A stretch of DNA of 64,000 nt from NCBI GenBank assembly GCA_964007475.1, contig OZ023273.1, positions 78,033,737 to 78,097,736 on the forward strand. Reading direction: 5' to 3'. Below the pieces are notes generated by a model, which saw nothing but the letters and a program-made list of their open reading frames with translations, was not told the DNA's origin and did not search any database. This stretch comes from Hybos culiciformis. Lineage: Eukaryota; Arthropoda; Insecta; Diptera; Hybotidae. A program made the translations under genes and the position numbers. Numbering within the stretch: the stretch's first letter is position 1; each line of letters begins with the position of its first letter. Positions 59,701 through 64,000 of this stretch are shown piece by piece.

Positions 59701-62700
59701 TTCGACTGTTTTTTAGTATGGTATGGTTCTTTTGGCATTTAAAAAATTAAAATCGATCCACTGGTTCGCGATCTATGAGCTCTCAAAATTGAGAAAGAAA
59801 ATTTTACATATAATTTTAGTATGAAAAAATCGCCTTTTGACGGTTTTTAGGCTCTAGCTCAAAAAACCAAAAATATTTTATAAAACAATTTTTTTTAGAT
59901 TAAAACTCATAAAATTACGCTTCTTTTGGGATTTAAAAAATTAAAATCGATGCACTGGTTCGCGAGCTATGAGCTCTCAAAATTGAGAAAGATAATTTTA
60001 CATATTTAGTATGAAAAAATCGCCTTTCGACGGTTTTTAGGCTGTAGCTCAAAAACCAAATAATATTTTATAAAACAATTTTTTTTAGATTAAAACTCAT
60101 AAAATTACGCTTCTTTTGGTATTTAAAAAATTAAAATCGATGCACTGGTTCGCGAGCTATGAGCTCTCAAAATTGAGAAAGAAAATTTTACATATAATTT
60201 TAGTATGAAAAAATCGCCTTTTGACGGTTTTTAGGCTCTAGCTCAAAAACCCAAAAATATTTTATAAAACAATTTTTTTTAGATTAAAATTCATAAAATT
60301 ACGCTTCTTTTGGCATTTAAAAAATTAATATCGATCCACTGGTTCACGATCTATGAGCTCGCAAAGTTGAGAAAGAAAATTTTACATATTTAGTATGTAA
60401 AAATCGCCATTCGACGGTTTTTAGGCTCTAGCTCAAAAACCAAAAAATATTTTATAAAACAATATTTTTTTAGATTAAAATTCATAAAATTACACTTCTT
60501 TTGGCATTTAAAAAATGAAATCGATGCACTGGTTCGCGAGCTATGAGCTCTCAAAATTGAGAAAGAAAATTTTACATATAATTTTAGTATGAAAAAATCG
60601 CCTTTCGACGGTTTTTAGGCTCTAGCTCAAAAACCAAAAAATATTTTATAAAACAATTTTTTTTAGATTAAAATTCATAAAATTACGCTTCTTAAGGCAT
60701 TTAAAAAATTAATATCGATCCACTGGTTCGCGATCTATGAGCTCTCAAAGTTAAGAAAGAAAATTTTACATATTTAGTATGTAAAAATCTCCATTCGACG
60801 GTTTTTAAGCTCTAGCTCAAAAACCAAAAAATATTTTATAAAACAATTTTTTTTAGATTAAAATTCATAAAATTACGCTTTTTTAGGCATTTAAAAAATT
60901 AATATCGATCCACTGGTTCGCGATCTATGAGCTCTCAAAGTTGAGAAAGAAAATTTTACATATTTAGTATGTAAAAATCGCCATTCGACGGTTTTTAGGC
61001 TCTAGCTCAAAAACCAAAAAATATTTTATAAAACAATTTTTTTTTAAATTAAAATTCATAAAATTGCGATTCTTTTGGCATTTAAAAAATTAAAATCGAT
61101 GCACTGGTTCGCGAGCTATGAGCTCTCAAAGTTGAGAAAGAAAATTTTACATATATATTTAGTATGAAAAAATCGCCTTTCGACGGTTTTTAGGCTCTAG
61201 CTCAAAAACCAAAAAATATTTTATAAAACAATTTTTTTTTAGATTAAAATTCATAAAATTACGCTTCTTTTGGCATTTAAAAAATTAAAATCGATGCACT
61301 GGTTCGCGAGCTATGAACTCTCAAAGTTGAGAAAGAAAATTTTACATATTTGGTATGAACAAATCGCCTTTCGACGGTTTTTAGGCTGTAGCTCAAAAAC
61401 CAAAAAAAATTTTCTAAAACAATTTTTTTTTACATTAAAATTCATAAAATTACACTTCTTTTGGCATTTAATAAATTAAAATCGATGCACTGGTTCGCGA
61501 GCTATGAGCTCTCAAAGTTGCGAAAGAAAATTTTACATATTTAGTATGAAAAAATCGCCTTTCGACGGTTTTTAGTCTCTAGCTCAAAAACCAAAAAATA
61601 TTTTATAAAACAATTTTTTTTAGATTAAAATTCATAAAATTACGCTTCTTTTGGCATTTAAAAAATTTAAATCGATGCACTGATTCGCGAGCTATGAGCT
61701 CTCAAAGTTGAGAAAGGAAATTTTCGACGGTTTTTAGGCTGTAGCTCAAAAACCAAATAATATTTTATAAAACAATTTTTTTTTAGATTAAAACTCATAA
61801 AATTACGCTTCTTTTGGCATTTAAAAAATTAATATCGATCCACTGGTTCGCGATCTATGAGTTCGCAAAGTTGAGAAAGAAAATTTTACATATTTAGTAT
61901 GTAAAAATCGCCATTCGACGGTTTAGGCTCTAGCCCAAAAACCAAAAAATATTTTATAAAATAATTTTTTTTTAGATTAAAATTCATAAAATTACGCTTC
62001 TTTTGGCATTTAAAAAATTAAAATCGATGCACTGGTTCGGGAGCTATGAGGTCTCAAAATTGAGAAAGAAAATTTTACATATATATTTAGTATGAAAAAA
62101 TCGCCTTTCGACGGTTTTTAGGCTCTAGCTCAAAAAAGAAAAACTATTTATAAAACAATTTTTTTTTAGATTAAAATTCATAAAATTACGCTTCTTTTGG
62201 CATTTAAAAAATTAAAATCGACGCACTGGTTCGCGAGGTATGAGCTCCCAAAGTTGAGAAAGAAACTTTTACATATATATTTAGTATGAAAAAATCGACT
62301 TTCGACTGTTTTTTAGTATGGTATGGTTCTTTTGGCATTTAAAAAATTAAAATCGATGCACTGGTTCTCGAGCTATGAGCTCTCAAAATTGAGAAAGAAA
62401 ATTTTACATGTTTAGTATGAAAAAAATCGCCTTTCGAAGGTTTTTAGGCTCTAGCTCAAAACCCAAAAAATATTTTATAAAACAATTTTTTTTAGATTAA
62501 AATTCATAAAATTACGCTTCTTTTGGCATTTAAAAAATTAATATCGATCCACTGGTCGCGATCTATGAGCTCGCAAAGTTGAGAAAGAAAATTTTACATA
62601 TTTAGTATGTAAAAATCGCCATTCGACGGTTTTTAGGCTCTAGCTCAAAAACCAAAAAATATTTTATAAAACAATTTTTTTTTAGATTAAAATTCATAAA

Positions 62701-64000
62701 ATTACGCTTCTTTTGGCATTTAAAAAATTAAAATCGATGCACTGGTTCGCGAGCTATGAGGTCTCAAAATTGAGAAAGAAAATTTTACATATAATTTTAG
62801 TATGAAAAAATCGCCTTTTGACGGTTTTTAGGCTCTAGCTCAAAAAACCAAAAATATTTTATAAAACAATTTTTTTTAGATTAAAACTCATAAAATTACG
62901 CTTCTTTTGGCATTTAAAAAATTAATATCGATCCACTGGTTCGCGATCTATGAGTTCGCAAAGTTGAGAAAGAAAATTTTACATATTTACTATGTAAAAA
63001 TCGCCATTCGACGGTTTAGGCTCTAGCTCAAAAACCAAAAAATATTTTATAAAACAATTTTTTTTTAGATTAAAATTCATAAAATTACGCTTCTTTTGGC
63101 ATTTAAAAAATTAAAATCGATGCACTGGTTCGCGAGCTATGAGGTCTCAAAATTGAGAAAGAAAATTTTACATATAATTTTAGTATGAAAAAATCGCCTT
63201 TTGACGGTTTTTAGGCTCTAGCTCAAAAATCCAAAAATATTTTATAAAACAATTTTTTTTAGATTAAAATTCATAAAATTACGCTTCTTTTGGCATTTAA
63301 AAAATTAAAATCGATGCACTGGTTCGCGAGCTATGAGCTCTCAAAATTGAGAAAGAAAATTTTACATATAATTTTAGTATGAAAAAATCGCCTTTCGACG
63401 GTTTTTAGGCTCTAGCTCAAAAACCAAAAAATATTTTATAAAACAATTTTTTTTAGATTAAAATTCATAAAATTACGCTTCTTAAGGCATTTAAAAAATT
63501 AATATCGATCCACTGGTTCGCGATCTATGAGCTCTCAAAGTTAAGAAAGAAAATTTTACATATTTAGTATGTAAAAATCTCCATTCGACGGTTTTTAAGC
63601 TCTAGCTCAAAAACCAAAAAATATTTTATAAAACAATTTTTTTTAGATTAAAATTCATAAAATTACGCTTTTTTAGGCATTTAAAAAATTAATATCGATC
63701 CACTGGTTCGCGATCTATGAGCTCTCAAAGTTGAGAAAGAAAATTTTACATATTTAGTATGTAAAAATCGCCATTCGACGGTTTTTAGGCTCTAGCTCAA
63801 AAACCAAAAAATATTTTATAAAACAATTTTTTTTTAAATTAAAATTCATAAAATTGCGATTCTTTTGGCATTTAAAAAATTAAAATCGATGCACTGGTTC
63901 GCGAGCTATGAGCTCTCAAAGTTGAGAAAGAAAATTTTACATATATATTTAGTATGAAAAAATCGCCTTTCGACGGTTTTTAGGCTCTAGCTCAAAAACC
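53791..64000. repeat. Satellite array with about 3.7 kb blocks
   Basis: About 54 monomers in large near-identical blocks. The monomer with TATGAACAAATCGCC and ATTACACTTC recurs from 53803, 57551 and 61270 (3,748 and 3,719 bp apart). The CTTAAGGC marker lies at 56972, 60691 and 63481 (3,719 and 2,790 bp apart). The seven-mer junction AGTATGGTATGG reappears singly at 55808, 59715 and 62315, so pieces of the 1,287-bp unit are embedded here. A monomer with an internal deletion (GAAAGGAAATTTTCGACGG) recurs near 54247, 57995, 59311 and 61715. The array runs off the window end. No gene is present. Confidence 0.93.

Noticed and set aside
1..64000. CRISPR-like regular repeats
   Set aside because: Repeats are whole 190-bp head-to-tail monomers without unique spacers, and the context is eukaryotic.

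Overview
This window is eukaryotic, non-genic repetitive DNA, most probably from an insect. It contains one tandem satellite array, AT-rich with a monomer of about 190 bp. All monomers that I checked run head-to-tail in one orientation, and the array continues past both window ends. One full-length LTR retroelement of 8,668 bp interrupts it. I see no host gene, tRNA, rRNA or CRISPR array. The insect assignment rests on the element: a Ty3/Gypsy (Metaviridae) errantivirus-type provirus with gag, pol and env, AGTT...AACT LTR ends, a 4-bp target duplication and a tRNA-Ser primer site. This combination is characteristic of the insect 17.6/297/gypsy group. The species cannot be told.

Layout: 1-5814 is satellite. 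5815-14482 is the provirus, with LTRs of 881 bp at 5815-6695 and 13602-14482 that differ at one base by eye, and with the duplicated target CGAG at 5811-5814 and 14483-14486. 14483-64000 is satellite again. The satellite has several nested orders of organisation. Positions 1-5.8 kb and 14.5-31.3 kb share multi-kilobase blocks of variable length (about 5.1-8.1 kb once the provirus is removed). Positions 31.3-40.8 kb hold blocks of 3,677 and 2,769 bp. Positions 40.8-53.8 kb hold a highly homogeneous seven-monomer higher-order repeat (HOR) of 1,287 bp, with length variants that mostly differ by whole monomers. Positions 53.8-64 kb hold blocks of 3,748, 3,719 and 2,790 bp.

Provirus logic: transcription should start in the 5' LTR downstream of a TATA box and be primed for reverse transcription by tRNA-Ser. 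Gag is translated from 6907. Pol has no ATG of its own at its start and lies in the -1 frame. A slippery heptamer, A AAT TTT, sits immediately before the gag stop. Env appears to need splicing: an upstream ATG at 6851 opens a short hydrophobic exon ending at a strong GT donor (6883), whose phase matches an acceptor at 11985 just inside the pol 3' end. The env frame is broken by a frameshift exactly at the predicted furin cleavage/fusion-peptide border, while gag and pol look intact. This copy is therefore very young, may be able to move within a cell, and is probably defective for making envelope.
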